NCBI GenBank assembly: GCA_002495065.1
Contig: DADT01000004.1
Span: forward strand, 1-9,691
DNA: 9,691 nt
Direction: 5' to 3'
Origin: Methanoregula sp. UBA471
GTDB lineage: Archaea > Halobacteriota > Methanomicrobia > Methanomicrobiales > Methanospirillaceae
Position numbers and translations under genes: made by a program. Positions 1 through 5,155 of the stretch are shown here, piece by piece (within the stretch, counting starts at the first letter, position 1; each line of letters starts with the position of its first letter). Under the pieces are notes generated by a model, which saw nothing but the letters and a program-made list of their open reading frames with translations, ran no database searches and had not been told where the DNA came from.

Positions 1-31
1 AATCCTCGTCAAGTTGCATTCCATTCACCAT
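1..31 (-). CDS. Possible 5' end of a gene running out of the window
   Basis: On the minus strand an ATG at 31-29 opens a frame that stays open to the window edge and reads MVNGMQLDED. An alternative ATG at 24-22 in another frame reads MECNLTRI. A TATA-like AT-rich box at 58-67 (minus) lies about 30 bp upstream of the first ATG, which suits a nearly leaderless archaeal transcript. Ten codons are too few to assign a family, and the call rests mainly on promoter spacing. It could be chance. Confidence 0.3.
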   Translation of the reverse strand, partial: MVNGMQLDED

Positions 32-57
32 CTGCTATATCTGATATTGCCTCCCAT

Positions 58-68
58 CTTATATTAAT
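58..68 (-). promoter_or_regulatory. TATA-like box for a leftward gene at the window edge
   Basis: The minus strand reads ATTAATATAAG here, similar to an archaeal TATA box. Its centre is about 32 bp from the ATG at 31, so transcription would start only a few bases before that codon. It points away from the lipoprotein gene, making the repeat at 90-254 an inter-promoter element. Confidence 0.3.
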
Positions 69-89
69 GTCACACTAAAGTTAGCGCTT

Positions 90-254
90 ATGGGGTGTGA
101 CCCCCTCCTTGCACCACCCCGAAATGGGATAGGGTCCGGCCCTGGGGTTTCCTCTTTCACATCTGCATCAGTCCCACAATTCTGCACGAAACATCAGGGA
201 GGTTCTTCCATGCAGAAGCCCCCGCACGCTTGCGCATCCCCACACTGCGATGAG
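90..254. repeat. Degenerate left copy of the A-B-C GC-rich composite repeat
   Basis: This stretch has pieces of the same elements found at 1044-1586, in the same order. Positions 100-145 match 1078-1122 almost completely, with GATAGGGTCCGGCCCTGG identical in both (128-145 and 1105-1122). Positions 158-176 match the tail of element B (CACATCTGCATCAGTCCCA here, compared with 1210-1228). Positions 215-254 match 1549-1586 (GCATCCCCACACT shared). The very GC-rich core of element B is absent. A short hairpin, GGGGT/ACCCC with loop GTG, sits at 92-104. A frame on the plus strand crosses this region (90-599), but it is built from repeat sequence and overlaps the lipoprotein gene, so it is not called a gene. 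I see nothing else between 255 and 374. Confidence 0.8.
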
Positions 255-374
255 GTCGAGTGCTGGGCTCTTTTTGCCTTTGGATCTCTGAATGACAGAT
301 CGGGCCCGGCCTCATGGCCATTTTCGACGATTGGGCCGGAACCATGGAAGCGACCTTTTTCCCGGGAAAAAACC

Positions 375-382
375 TATTATAA
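375..382 (+). promoter_or_regulatory. TATA box of the lipoprotein gene
   Basis: The sequence TATTATAA follows a purine-rich GGGAAAAAA stretch that could serve as a TFB recognition element. Its centre is about 25 bp before the ATG at 403, the normal distance from an archaeal TATA box to the transcription start. The mRNA is therefore probably leaderless, in keeping with the lack of a Shine-Dalgarno motif. Confidence 0.65.
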
Positions 383-402
383 TCTGCGGTCAACGTTGTA
401 TC

Positions 403-876
403 ATGAAGGCAAAAGGCATTCTTTTCATCTGCGTCCTCATGGCAATGTTCCTCCTCGCCGCCGGATGCACCCAGACTCCCAGTACCCCGGCCACCCCTAC
501 TCCCACGGTCCCGGTGACCGTCCCCACCACTGCACCTGCCACTCCCACTGCCGCTCCCACTCTCGACTACACCGAAGGACCGATCCCGAGCCAGCGTGAA
601 GTGAGCGTCCAGGTGGATCGAAACACCGTGGTCACCCCCCCGATCATAACTGCCACATTCCGAGGAGGGAAAGGGACCACCTTTGTCTCCAGTATCCAGG
701 TCGTGGTCACCAGGTCCGACGGCCAGGTGATCGAGAAGACCATGCAGAAACCCCAGGTAAACGACAAGGTCGAGATCGAGGGGACCAGGGGAAAAGATCG
801 GGTTCAGGTATTTGTCAACCTAGCCGAGGGGAAACGATACAAGATCTACGACCAGGAATTTGAGACCCGTCTATAA
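403..876 (+). CDS. Predicted secreted lipoprotein with Thr/Pro-rich linker
   Basis: The product is 157 residues. Residues 1-21 form a signal peptide (MKAKG, then a hydrophobic stretch) ending in a lipobox LLAAGC, with Cys22 as the probable lipid-modified residue, so the protein should be anchored outside the cytoplasmic membrane. Residues 23-52 are almost entirely Thr, Pro, Ala and Val, typical of the flexible and often glycosylated spacers of methanogen surface lipoproteins. Residues 60-157 look like one beta-rich domain with alternating hydrophobic strands (VSVQVD, TTFVSSIQVVVTR, KVEIEGTRGKDRVQVFVNL). I do not recognise the domain, and substrate and role are unknown. The ATG at 403 was chosen over the upstream in-frame start at 292 because the lipobox signal begins exactly there and a TATA box sits 25 bp upstream. 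The gene is monocistronic and bracketed on both sides by related GC-rich repeats. Confidence 0.85.
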   Translation: MKAKGILFICVLMAMFLLAAGCTQTPSTPATPTPTVPVTVPTTAPATPTAAPTLDYTEGPIPSQREVSVQVDRNTVVTPPIITATFRGGKGTTFVSSIQVVVTRSDGQVIEKTMQKPQVNDKVEIEGTRGKDRVQVFVNLAEGKRYKIYDQEFETRL

Positions 877-886
877 GAGATCGGAA

Positions 887-899
887 TTTCTTTTTTTTT
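887..899 (+). terminator. Oligo-T terminator after the lipoprotein gene
   Basis: Eleven bases after the stop codon the plus strand runs TTTC followed by nine T residues. Long T tracts on the non-template strand terminate archaeal RNA polymerase without needing a strong hairpin, and none is visible here. Confidence 0.65.
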
Positions 900-1021
900 C
901 GAGGGATTTCCTGAAGGGATCTCCAGGAGGGAGAGATCTCTTCGTTTACGACGAGACCTGTTGTAGATCTATTCATACCTTACGGTATCAGAAAACGGAG
1001 TTTGGCCACTGTTGATGGTCC

Positions 1022-1042
1022 GCACTCCGGGCCAAGGCCCGA
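1022..1042. repeat. Short perfect hairpin upstream of element A1
   Basis: CGGGCC and GGCCCG pair around an AA loop (1028-1041), directly before element A1. It may be the outer edge of the composite repeat. I see no matching copy before A2. Confidence 0.4.
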
Positions 1043-1043
1043 G

Positions 1044-1122
1044 GACCGCGGTGATCCTCAGACAGGAGGGGGTTGAAACCCCTCCTTGAACCACCCCGAA
1101 TTGCGATAGGGTCCGGCCCTGG
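1044..1122. repeat. GC-rich repeat element A, copy 1
   Basis: The first 31 bases match copy 2 (1266-1296) with a single C/T difference. The second half matches the left copy at 100-145. At its centre AGGAGGGG and TT pair with AACCCCTCCT (1064-1086, one bulged G, GA loop), giving a strong hairpin. Copy 2 has different loop bases and a shifted stem but also pairs perfectly, so the structure is retained while the sequence drifts. No transposase or coding frame of family type is visible, and the frames that cross it are repeat-derived. Confidence 0.8.
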
Positions 1123-1123
1123 T

Positions 1124-1235
1124 TTATTCGGTTGAACCCGCCGCGGGGGCGCCCCGTCGGGGGCGGCGGGGGTGCATCGCGTCGGGCGGGAGTGGGGGCG
1201 ATAAGCCCCCACATTTGCATCAGTCCCAGGAAATC
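1124..1235. repeat. GC-rich repeat element B, copy 1
   Basis: The 36-base core at 1138-1173 is 35/36 identical to 1424-1459. It contains the palindrome GGGGCGCCCC and an outer CCGCC/GGCGG pairing, so it can fold into a very stable GC stem. The downstream part has a second hairpin, GTGGGGGC (1192-1199) pairing with GCCCCCAC (1205-1212) around GATAA. The tail CATTTGCATCAGTCCCA recurs in the left copy at 160-176. Confidence 0.8.
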
Positions 1236-1265
1236 GAGCGAAATCGATCCGAGCTCTATTCCGAC

Positions 1266-1349
1266 GACCGCGGTGATCTTCAGACAGGAGGGGGTTCCAG
1301 ACCCCCTCTCTGAACCACCCCCTGTTTGCAAATAGATCCTGGCCCTGGG
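1266..1349. repeat. GC-rich repeat element A, copy 2
   Basis: It starts with the same 31 bases as copy 1 bar one. Its central hairpin is GAGGGGGT (1288-1295) pairing with ACCCCCTC (1301-1308) around a TCCAG loop. The right half (GAACCACCCC, then CTGGCCCTGG) matches copy 1 more loosely. Copies 1 and 2 lie 222 bp apart, so A1-B1-A2-B2 reads as a diverged tandem duplication. Confidence 0.8.
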
Positions 1350-1411
1350 CTCCATCATTAAACATTCCGATAACAAACAGCCTCAACACCGTGGTGATTC
1401 GGATTCCTGTG

Positions 1412-1514
1412 CATTAGGTTGATCCGCCGCGGGGGCGCCCCGCCGGGGGCGGCGGGGGTTATCGTGTCGGGGGTGTGGGGGCGACAGCCCCATATCTGCA
1501 GTTATCCGGGAATC
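1412..1514. repeat. GC-rich repeat element B, copy 2
   Basis: It shares the 36-base core with copy 1 (1424-1459, one mismatch) and the order of the downstream parts. The second hairpin is shortened to GGGGC (1478-1482) pairing with GCCCC (1487-1491) around GACA. It is separated from A2 by about 60 bp of unrelated sequence, in which ACCGTGGTGAT at 1388-1398 resembles the first bases of element A. Confidence 0.8.
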
Positions 1515-1543
1515 CATCCACTCATACTATTTGACGCTCTCGT

Positions 1544-1586
1544 GGGCTGAAGCCCTGCCACTGCGGCATCCCCACACTACTATGAG
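1544..1586. repeat. Repeat element C, right copy
   Basis: GAAGCCC...GCATCCCCACACT...ATGAG recurs at 215-254 (21-base window 1566-1586 against 234-254, three mismatches). It begins with a small hairpin, GGGCT/AGCCC around GA (1544-1555). Because C lies outward of B in both the left and right arrays, A-B-C seems to be one compound unit. The remaining 80 bp to the thioesterase gene show nothing else recognisable except an A5 tract at 1625-1629, a weak T-run terminator on the minus strand. Confidence 0.65.
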
Positions 1587-1668
1587 CCCGTGTCCAGCGC
1601 AATTATCCTATGGGGGTCTTACCGAAAAATGAGGAACCTGTCACATATGGACGACAAGCCCTGCCCCA

Positions 1669-2100
1669 TCACTCCCCTCTCACCCTGATCCCCACACCCT
1701 CCAGGGTCGCCACAAGCAGATCACCCTCGAATACGCTGACCCGGTAAAGGGAATGCTGTCCATCACCGCCCACCCGTTCGGCAATCGCAGTGAGAGCCTC
1801 TCTTGCGGGCCTGATATAGCTGATCTGTGCGGAAAGTGCGACCTCCTTAATCTCACCTGCATTGGCTGCAGCAGCGAACGCCTGGTCCGCGAGGGAGAAG
1901 ATGGCTCCGCCATGGATGAAACCCCTGTGGTTTCTCTTTCCTGCAGGTTCCATGACCACCTTTGCGAATCCCGGACGGGCCTCCACGACCACCATATCGA
2001 GGAGTTGTGAAAATTCGGAGCGGTTGTAAATGTCCTCCCGTCCTGTCCTATCTTCCGGGAGAGCCTTGTCTCCTTCGGTGGGATTCTTTTTCATCGGCAT
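1669..2100 (-). CDS. PaaI-family hotdog-fold acyl-CoA thioesterase
   Basis: The product is 143 residues, a normal length for single-domain hotdog thioesterases, which hydrolyse acyl-CoA esters in the cytoplasm, usually as tetramers. The hallmark is N57-H-R-G60 followed by H63-G-G65 and L70-A-D72: Gly-Gly holds the substrate carbonyl and the Asp at the head of the long helix is the catalytic residue in PaaI relatives. The helix ADQAFAAAANAG and strands ALSAQISYIRPA and LYRVSVFEGDLLVATLEG complete the fold. The start is uncertain. ATG at 2100 and ATG at 2094 are both possible, and a TTG at 2136 would add 12 residues unlike the family. No Shine-Dalgarno motif precedes any of them. It is divergent from the Mop gene and stands alone. 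The substrate cannot be read from sequence; general CoA-ester housekeeping is the likely role. Confidence 0.9.
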   Translation of the reverse strand: MPMKKNPTEGDKALPEDRTGREDIYNRSEFSQLLDMVVVEARPGFAKVVMEPAGKRNHRGFIHGGAIFSLADQAFAAAANAGEIKEVALSAQISYIRPAREALTAIAERVGGDGQHSLYRVSVFEGDLLVATLEGVGIRVRGE

Positions 2101-2166
2101 AGGGACTTGCAGAAAAGGAGGGGCGAAGCAGGGCAATCAAAGTTACGAAATCTTCACGGCGTGCCC

Positions 2167-2174
2167 TTTTAAAA
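2167..2174 (-). promoter_or_regulatory. Possible TATA box of the thioesterase gene
   Basis: TTTTAAAA is self-complementary and lies 70 bp before the ATG at 2100. Transcription would begin near 2144, giving a leader of about 45 bases to that ATG and 8 to the TTG at 2136. Confidence 0.35.
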
Positions 2175-2226
2175 CTCTCCTTAACCATATGTTTCCCAAT
2201 GTTTAACGGGTAAAATTGACTGTGGC

Positions 2227-2235
2227 ATAAAAATA
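2227..2235 (+). promoter_or_regulatory. TATA-like box of the Mop gene
   Basis: ATAAAAATA is the best AT-rich box before the Mop gene, about 36 bp upstream of its ATG at 2267. An alternative AT-rich patch (TAAAATTG) lies at 2211-2218 and would leave a longer leader that includes the ribosome binding site more comfortably. Confidence 0.4.
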
Positions 2236-2253
2236 CGAGGAATGAGAAGTAGT

Positions 2254-2261
2254 GGTGGTGA
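2254..2261 (+). promoter_or_regulatory. Shine-Dalgarno site deciding the Mop start
   Basis: GGTGGTGA differs from the archaeal consensus GGAGGTGA at one base and ends 5 bases before the ATG at 2267. This favours that ATG over the run of in-frame GTG codons at 2252-2260, which form the site itself. Confidence 0.6.
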
Positions 2262-2266
2262 AACCG

Positions 2267-2476
2267 ATGAAGATCAGTGCACGAAACCAGATCCCCGGAA
2301 CCGTCAGGATGATCAAGAAAGGACCCGTGAGCACGGAAGTAGTGATCGCGATTGCAGGAGGGAATGAGATAGTTTCATCCATCACGACCCATTCTGCGGA
2401 GAAGTTAAATCTCCATGAAGGATCGAAGGTCTACGCGATCATGAAGGCATCCGAAGTAATGGTAGGGATCGACTAA
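2267..2476 (+). CDS. Stand-alone TOBE/Mop molybdenum-pterin binding protein
   Basis: The product is 69 residues, exactly the size of the classical Mop proteins. It begins MKISARNQIPGTV, continues with GPVSTEVVIAIAGG and an SSIT segment, and ends in the KASEVMVGID that marks the C-terminus of the mono-TOBE domain. Family members oligomerise and bind molybdate or tungstate oxyanions at subunit interfaces, buffering the metal needed for molybdopterin enzymes; methanogens need it for formylmethanofuran dehydrogenase and formate dehydrogenase. No modABC/tupABC transporter or molybdopterin enzyme gene lies in this window, so its regulation and partners are not visible. A good ribosome binding site fixes the ATG start, and an oligo-T tract follows the stop at once. 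Confidence 0.9.
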   Translation: MKISARNQIPGTVRMIKKGPVSTEVVIAIAGGNEIVSSITTHSAEKLNLHEGSKVYAIMKASEVMVGID

Positions 2477-2478
2477 GT

Positions 2479-2490
2479 CCTTTTATTTTT
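2479..2490 (+). terminator. Oligo-T terminator after the Mop gene
   Basis: The run CCTTTTATTTTT starts two bases past the stop codon. It separates the Mop gene from the convergent leftward genes, whose last stop codon is at 2506. Confidence 0.55.
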
Positions 2491-2505
2491 CCCTGGACCC
2501 CGATT

Positions 2506-2793
2506 TCAATTAAACCGGGTCGAGAGCAGGGAATCAAAATATTCCGAGGGATAAGCTCCCCTGTCCGGGTTGAACCAGACCTCGATGCATGTTTCACCTA
2601 CCAGTGCGTGAATCTCGAGAAGGCCGTACTTGTGAATGATATTCACAGGGCCGGCCGGAGTCTCCCGCACGTGAAGTTCCTCGTTCCCTATAAAAGCCGC
2701 AATATCGTCATCCGTTACCGGGCGGGACAGGCAGTACTCGCGGCGTACCCAGCCGGGAAAGGGGGGGATGGAATCAGGAAATCCCGGTGTCAT
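2506..2793 (-). CDS. Small uncharacterised protein, last gene of the glycan group
   Basis: The product is 95 residues, acidic, with no signal peptide or membrane segment. I do not recognise the family. Visible elements are a Pro-rich N-terminus (PDSIPPFPGW), then RPVTDDDIAAFIGNEELHV, and a likely beta-sheet part (GPVNIIHKYGLLEIHALVGETCIEVWFNP) closing with a helix (PSEYFDSLLSTRF). Alternating hydrophobic residues and a coherent predicted alpha/beta pattern argue that it is a real protein. It begins 24 bp after the stop of the glycosyltransferase gene on the same strand, so it is probably co-transcribed. No Shine-Dalgarno motif precedes the ATG. A link to glycan synthesis is suggested only by position. 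Confidence 0.72.
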   Translation of the reverse strand: MTPGFPDSIPPFPGWVRREYCLSRPVTDDDIAAFIGNEELHVRETPAGPVNIIHKYGLLEIHALVGETCIEVWFNPDRGAYPSEYFDSLLSTRFN

Positions 2794-2817
2794 GGCAGAT
2801 TGTTTTTTGGACTTCCC

Positions 2818-3516
2818 TTATTTATACTCCTTCCTCGTGTACTCGCACTTGGACGAGACACCTCCATGGGCCACGATGTACAGCCATTCGTAGAGGGATT
2901 TCAGGGTTCCGAACTGCTCGTACCGCCTCATGGAGAACCCCACCCTTATCCGGTTGTCATACATCACCCGGCCCGTCTTTTTCATCCGCCTTGCAATCTC
3001 GATGTCATCCCCCGCATCGATGCAGTAGTACATCCCGGCTTCGAGGAACATACTCTTCCGGAACGCCGTGTTGCATCCCAGCGTATAGTAAAACGTGCGG
3101 CTGTAGTATCCTATCCGGGAGAATGTGTTGGCAAGCATGAGGGAAAATCTGTTGCCGATTCCTTCTTCAATGGGGTAAACCGGCCCATACACCTGGGCAA
3201 GATGACTGTCACGGAAATCCTCCTGGATGATCCGGATCCAGTCCGGGGGAAGGATACAGTCGGCATCGGTTGTTGCGACAATCTCTCCTTTTGATGCCAT
3301 AATTCCGTCATTTCTCGCTCCTCCCACTTTTTTGCTTGCCTGGGTAAAGACCTTGTCAGCATATTTCTTCGCAATATCGCACGTCGCATCTTTTGAACCA
3401 CCATCTACCACAATAATCTCGTATTCGGAACGGGGGACCGTCTGGTGGGTGAGGGATACAAGGCACTGTGCGATATTTTCTTCTTCATTAAAGGTCGGGA
3501 TAATGACCGATATCAT
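2818..3516 (-). CDS. GT2-family glycosyltransferase (GT-A fold)
   Basis: The product is 232 residues and transfers a sugar from a nucleotide-sugar donor to an unknown acceptor. The GT-A fold is clear: MISVIIPTFNEEENI (1-15) is the first strand and nucleotide-binding loop, EIIVVDGGSKDAT (33-45) supplies the uracil/ribose-binding Asp38, GGARNDG is at 65-71, and TDADC (83-87) carries the metal-binding DxD (Asp84, Asp86). GDDIEI (169-174) holds the acidic residues expected for the catalytic base. No transmembrane segment is seen; WLYIVAHGG near the C-terminus is only mildly hydrophobic, so the protein is cytoplasmic or peripheral. The ATG at 3516 is chosen because family homology starts at that Met, though the frame stays open to 3699. 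A GGAG at 3528-3531 lies 11 bases upstream. It follows the flavoenzyme gene by 74 bp, which suggests an operon or an internal promoter. Confidence 0.93.
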   Translation of the reverse strand: MISVIIPTFNEEENIAQCLVSLTHQTVPRSEYEIIVVDGGSKDATCDIAKKYADKVFTQASKKVGGARNDGIMASKGEIVATTDADCILPPDWIRIIQEDFRDSHLAQVYGPVYPIEEGIGNRFSLMLANTFSRIGYYSRTFYYTLGCNTAFRKSMFLEAGMYYCIDAGDDIEIARRMKKTGRVMYDNRIRVGFSMRRYEQFGTLKSLYEWLYIVAHGGVSSKCEYTRKEYK

Positions 3517-3540
3517 GGGGGTAAAAACTCCTGTACAGTT

Positions 3541-3550
3541 GTTATAAGTT
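3541..3550 (-). promoter_or_regulatory. Possible internal promoter before the glycosyltransferase
   Basis: The minus strand reads AACTTATAAC, a fair TATA element centred 29 bp before the ATG at 3516. If used, transcription would begin just before the ATG and the GGAG at 3528-3531 would lie outside the mRNA. The two signals therefore imply alternative modes: a leaderless message or read-through from the flavoenzyme gene. Confidence 0.35.
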
Positions 3551-3590
3551 GGCGGATAAAAGCATGACGTGCATACTGATCGGGTGCATT

Positions 3591-4901
3591 TCAGGGATGC
3601 GAGGCAACAAAATCCATGACGCTCCGGATGCAGCCATCCATGTTCAGGTACTCGAACTGGGCAAATCTTCCTACCAGAGGAATGCCGGAACCCTCGCAAT
3701 ACTCTTTTACCGTTGCGATATTTTTCAGGTAGTCAAGATCATAGACCACATAGGCAAAAGGCTGACGTTCAACAGAAGAACTGATGACCTGGTCCTTTGT
3801 GAGGATCTGCATATCCATAAGCATTTTCGTTACTTCACGGATGAGTTCGTCGTCTGACATTGCAGCGACTTCATCGTCCGGCTGGTGAGTGATCTCGGCA
3901 AGGACGGCACTGCACCCGGGCGGGGCAACCCGGCGGCTGTAGTGCGAAGGAAATGAGATCCGGTTCGCCATCCCTGCGGCAGGATCCGGCACGTAGACCC
4001 AGGAAAAATCCGGCACGGCGCCGCGTATCCCGATATTGACACAGGCCAGTGAATTATACTTCAGTGCAGCTGCCGCATCATTCACCGCAGGGGGGACATT
4101 TCCGAGACATGGCAGCAGGTGCTGGAGCGGCATCGTGCAGATGCAGCGGTCAGCCTCGATCACATCTTCACCATTACTAATCTTCCAGCCCGAACCGGAT
4201 CTCCTTATTGAGGTCACCCTGAATCCGGTCCTGATGTGTTTTTTTATGGGAGCTGCGATCGCATGGATAAGGGCTTCGATTCCCCCTTCGAGCGGGTAGG
4301 AAAAGACCGACTGGTGGGTATAGCCCTCTGTGCTGATACCGATGGCAGATTTGATAATATCCTCGACAGGAGGGCGGGGGATCCGCCCGTCTACCCAGTG
4401 GAGGGACATGTGGTCGGTCGGGTACTTCCAAATCTTCTCGTTATAGGGGACCATGTAGCATTCGGCAATACCTTTACCGAAGGTGTAATAGATCCATTCA
4501 CGGAAGTTTTCAGGAGGTGATATTTTTCCCTTCTCCACGGCGATCAGGTTTTGTACAAACCCGTTGATGCATGCGAACCTGTCATCCGGCGGCAGATCGG
4601 ACAGCCCGTTCTCAAAAGGATACTTTACGAACAGATCCTTATAAAAAATCTTCGTGGTGCGGTTATTCCGCTGCTCATTATCCGAAATCATACGGCGCAT
4701 GAAGGCAAGGACTTCTGCGTCACGGGAAAAGATGATGTGCGAACCGCCGGTATCGAAGGTAAATCCCCGGTCTGTTTTTGAGCGGCAGAGACCCCCAGCC
4801 TCCGGCTCCGCTTCAAGGATTACCACCTCGTTGCCTTTTTCATGGAGGAGCCGTGCGAGCGTGAGCCCGGAAAGCCCTCCCCCAAGTATTGCAGTTTTCA
4901 C
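3591..4901 (-). CDS. FAD-dependent amine-oxidase/UDP-galactopyranose-mutase-like enzyme
   Basis: The product is 436 residues. The N-terminal Rossmann motif ILGGGLSGL (5-13), Glu30 at the end of the second strand, and EAGGLCRS (34-41) bind the ADP part of FAD. The C-terminal GRFAQFEYLNMDGC (411-424) is the second flavin-contact motif of this superfamily. Automatic annotation often calls such proteins protoporphyrinogen oxidase. However, the middle section (KIFYKDLFVKYPFENGLSDL at 84-103, FGKGIAECYMVPYNEKIW at 141-158) resembles the sugar-active branch near UDP-galactopyranose mutase, and the next gene is a glycosyltransferase. I infer modification of a nucleotide sugar or lipid-linked sugar, not haem synthesis. 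The frame opens with GTG at 4901; an in-frame ATG further out is cut off by a TGA. No membrane segment is seen. It heads a three-gene leftward group. Confidence 0.88.
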   Translation of the reverse strand: MKTAILGGGLSGLTLARLLHEKGNEVVILEAEPEAGGLCRSKTDRGFTFDTGGSHIIFSRDAEVLAFMRRMISDNEQRNNRTTKIFYKDLFVKYPFENGLSDLPPDDRFACINGFVQNLIAVEKGKISPPENFREWIYYTFGKGIAECYMVPYNEKIWKYPTDHMSLHWVDGRIPRPPVEDIIKSAIGISTEGYTHQSVFSYPLEGGIEALIHAIAAPIKKHIRTGFRVTSIRRSGSGWKISNGEDVIEADRCICTMPLQHLLPCLGNVPPAVNDAAAALKYNSLACVNIGIRGAVPDFSWVYVPDPAAGMANRISFPSHYSRRVAPPGCSAVLAEITHQPDDEVAAMSDDELIREVTKMLMDMQILTKDQVISSSVERQPFAYVVYDLDYLKNIATVKEYCEGSGIPLVGRFAQFEYLNMDGCIRSVMDFVASHP

Positions 4902-4925
4902 TGCTCAGTACTTTTGCATGCAGGC

Positions 4926-4934
4926 CTTAAATTA
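4926..4934 (-). promoter_or_regulatory. Possible TATA box of the glycan gene group
   Basis: The minus strand reads TAATTTAAGG, centred about 29 bp before the GTG start at 4901. That spacing suits a leaderless or nearly leaderless transcript, and no Shine-Dalgarno motif is present. Confidence 0.4.
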
Positions 4935-5070
4935 CTGGTCATGGATCCGGATTTTGAAACGGACCAATCCATCAGTGAGATCTGATGTCCGATATAATGC
5001 CGGAACGCAAAAGAGCTGGTTCAGGAAAAGAGAAGTTCAGACCGCCCAGAACCTTGCGATCACATCTGGC

Positions 5071-5096
5071 TTCTACGTACCGAGTACGTCATGAAG
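5071..5096. other. Isolated palindromic hairpin between symporter and flavoenzyme genes
   Basis: ACGTAC (5075-5080) and GTACGT (5084-5089) pair perfectly around CGA, each arm being itself palindromic, with TTC/GAA able to extend the stem. It lies in the 254-bp gap between two leftward genes, about 170 bp upstream of the flavoenzyme start. It may be an operator or a relic. The rest of this gap holds only the proposed promoter. Confidence 0.35.
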
Positions 5097-5140
5097 GAAT
5101 CCTAAAGAGGTATAGCTGGTGACTGAATCAATGTCAATGG

Positions 5141-5155
5141 AAAAAAAGAGAAAAA
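5141..5155 (-). terminator. Oligo-T terminator after the symporter gene
   Basis: Directly after the symporter stop codon the minus strand runs TTTTTCTCTTTTTTT. It separates the symporter operon from the glycan group downstream on the same strand. Confidence 0.6.

Noticed and set aside
90..599. Long plus-strand frame of 169 codons before and inside the lipoprotein gene
   Set aside because: It is read from repeat sequence and then a shifted frame of the lipoprotein; His/Pro/Arg-rich low-complexity translation with no family character.
969..1389. Overlapping minus-strand frames and a plus-strand frame (1132-1335) of Gly/Pro/Arg-rich composition
   Set aside because: They arise from the GC-rich repeats and their hairpins, and the same repeated peptide bits occur twice in one frame. 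No ribosome binding site.
1044..1586. CRISPR array
   Set aside because: Repeats are too long, differ in spacing (about 222 and 286 bp) and have no unique spacers of regular length.
2608..3294. Plus-strand frame of 228 codons opposite the glycosyltransferase
   Set aside because: It lies antisense to a gene with clear GT2 motifs and has no domain of its own.
3517..3699. 61-residue N-terminal extension of the glycosyltransferase
   Set aside because: The extension is Cys/His/Arg-rich, overlaps the end of the flavoenzyme gene, and GT2 homology starts exactly at the internal ATG at 3516.
4654..5094. Plus-strand frame crossing the start of the flavoenzyme gene
   Set aside because: Antisense to the FAD-binding motif region for half its length, low family likeness, no promoter.
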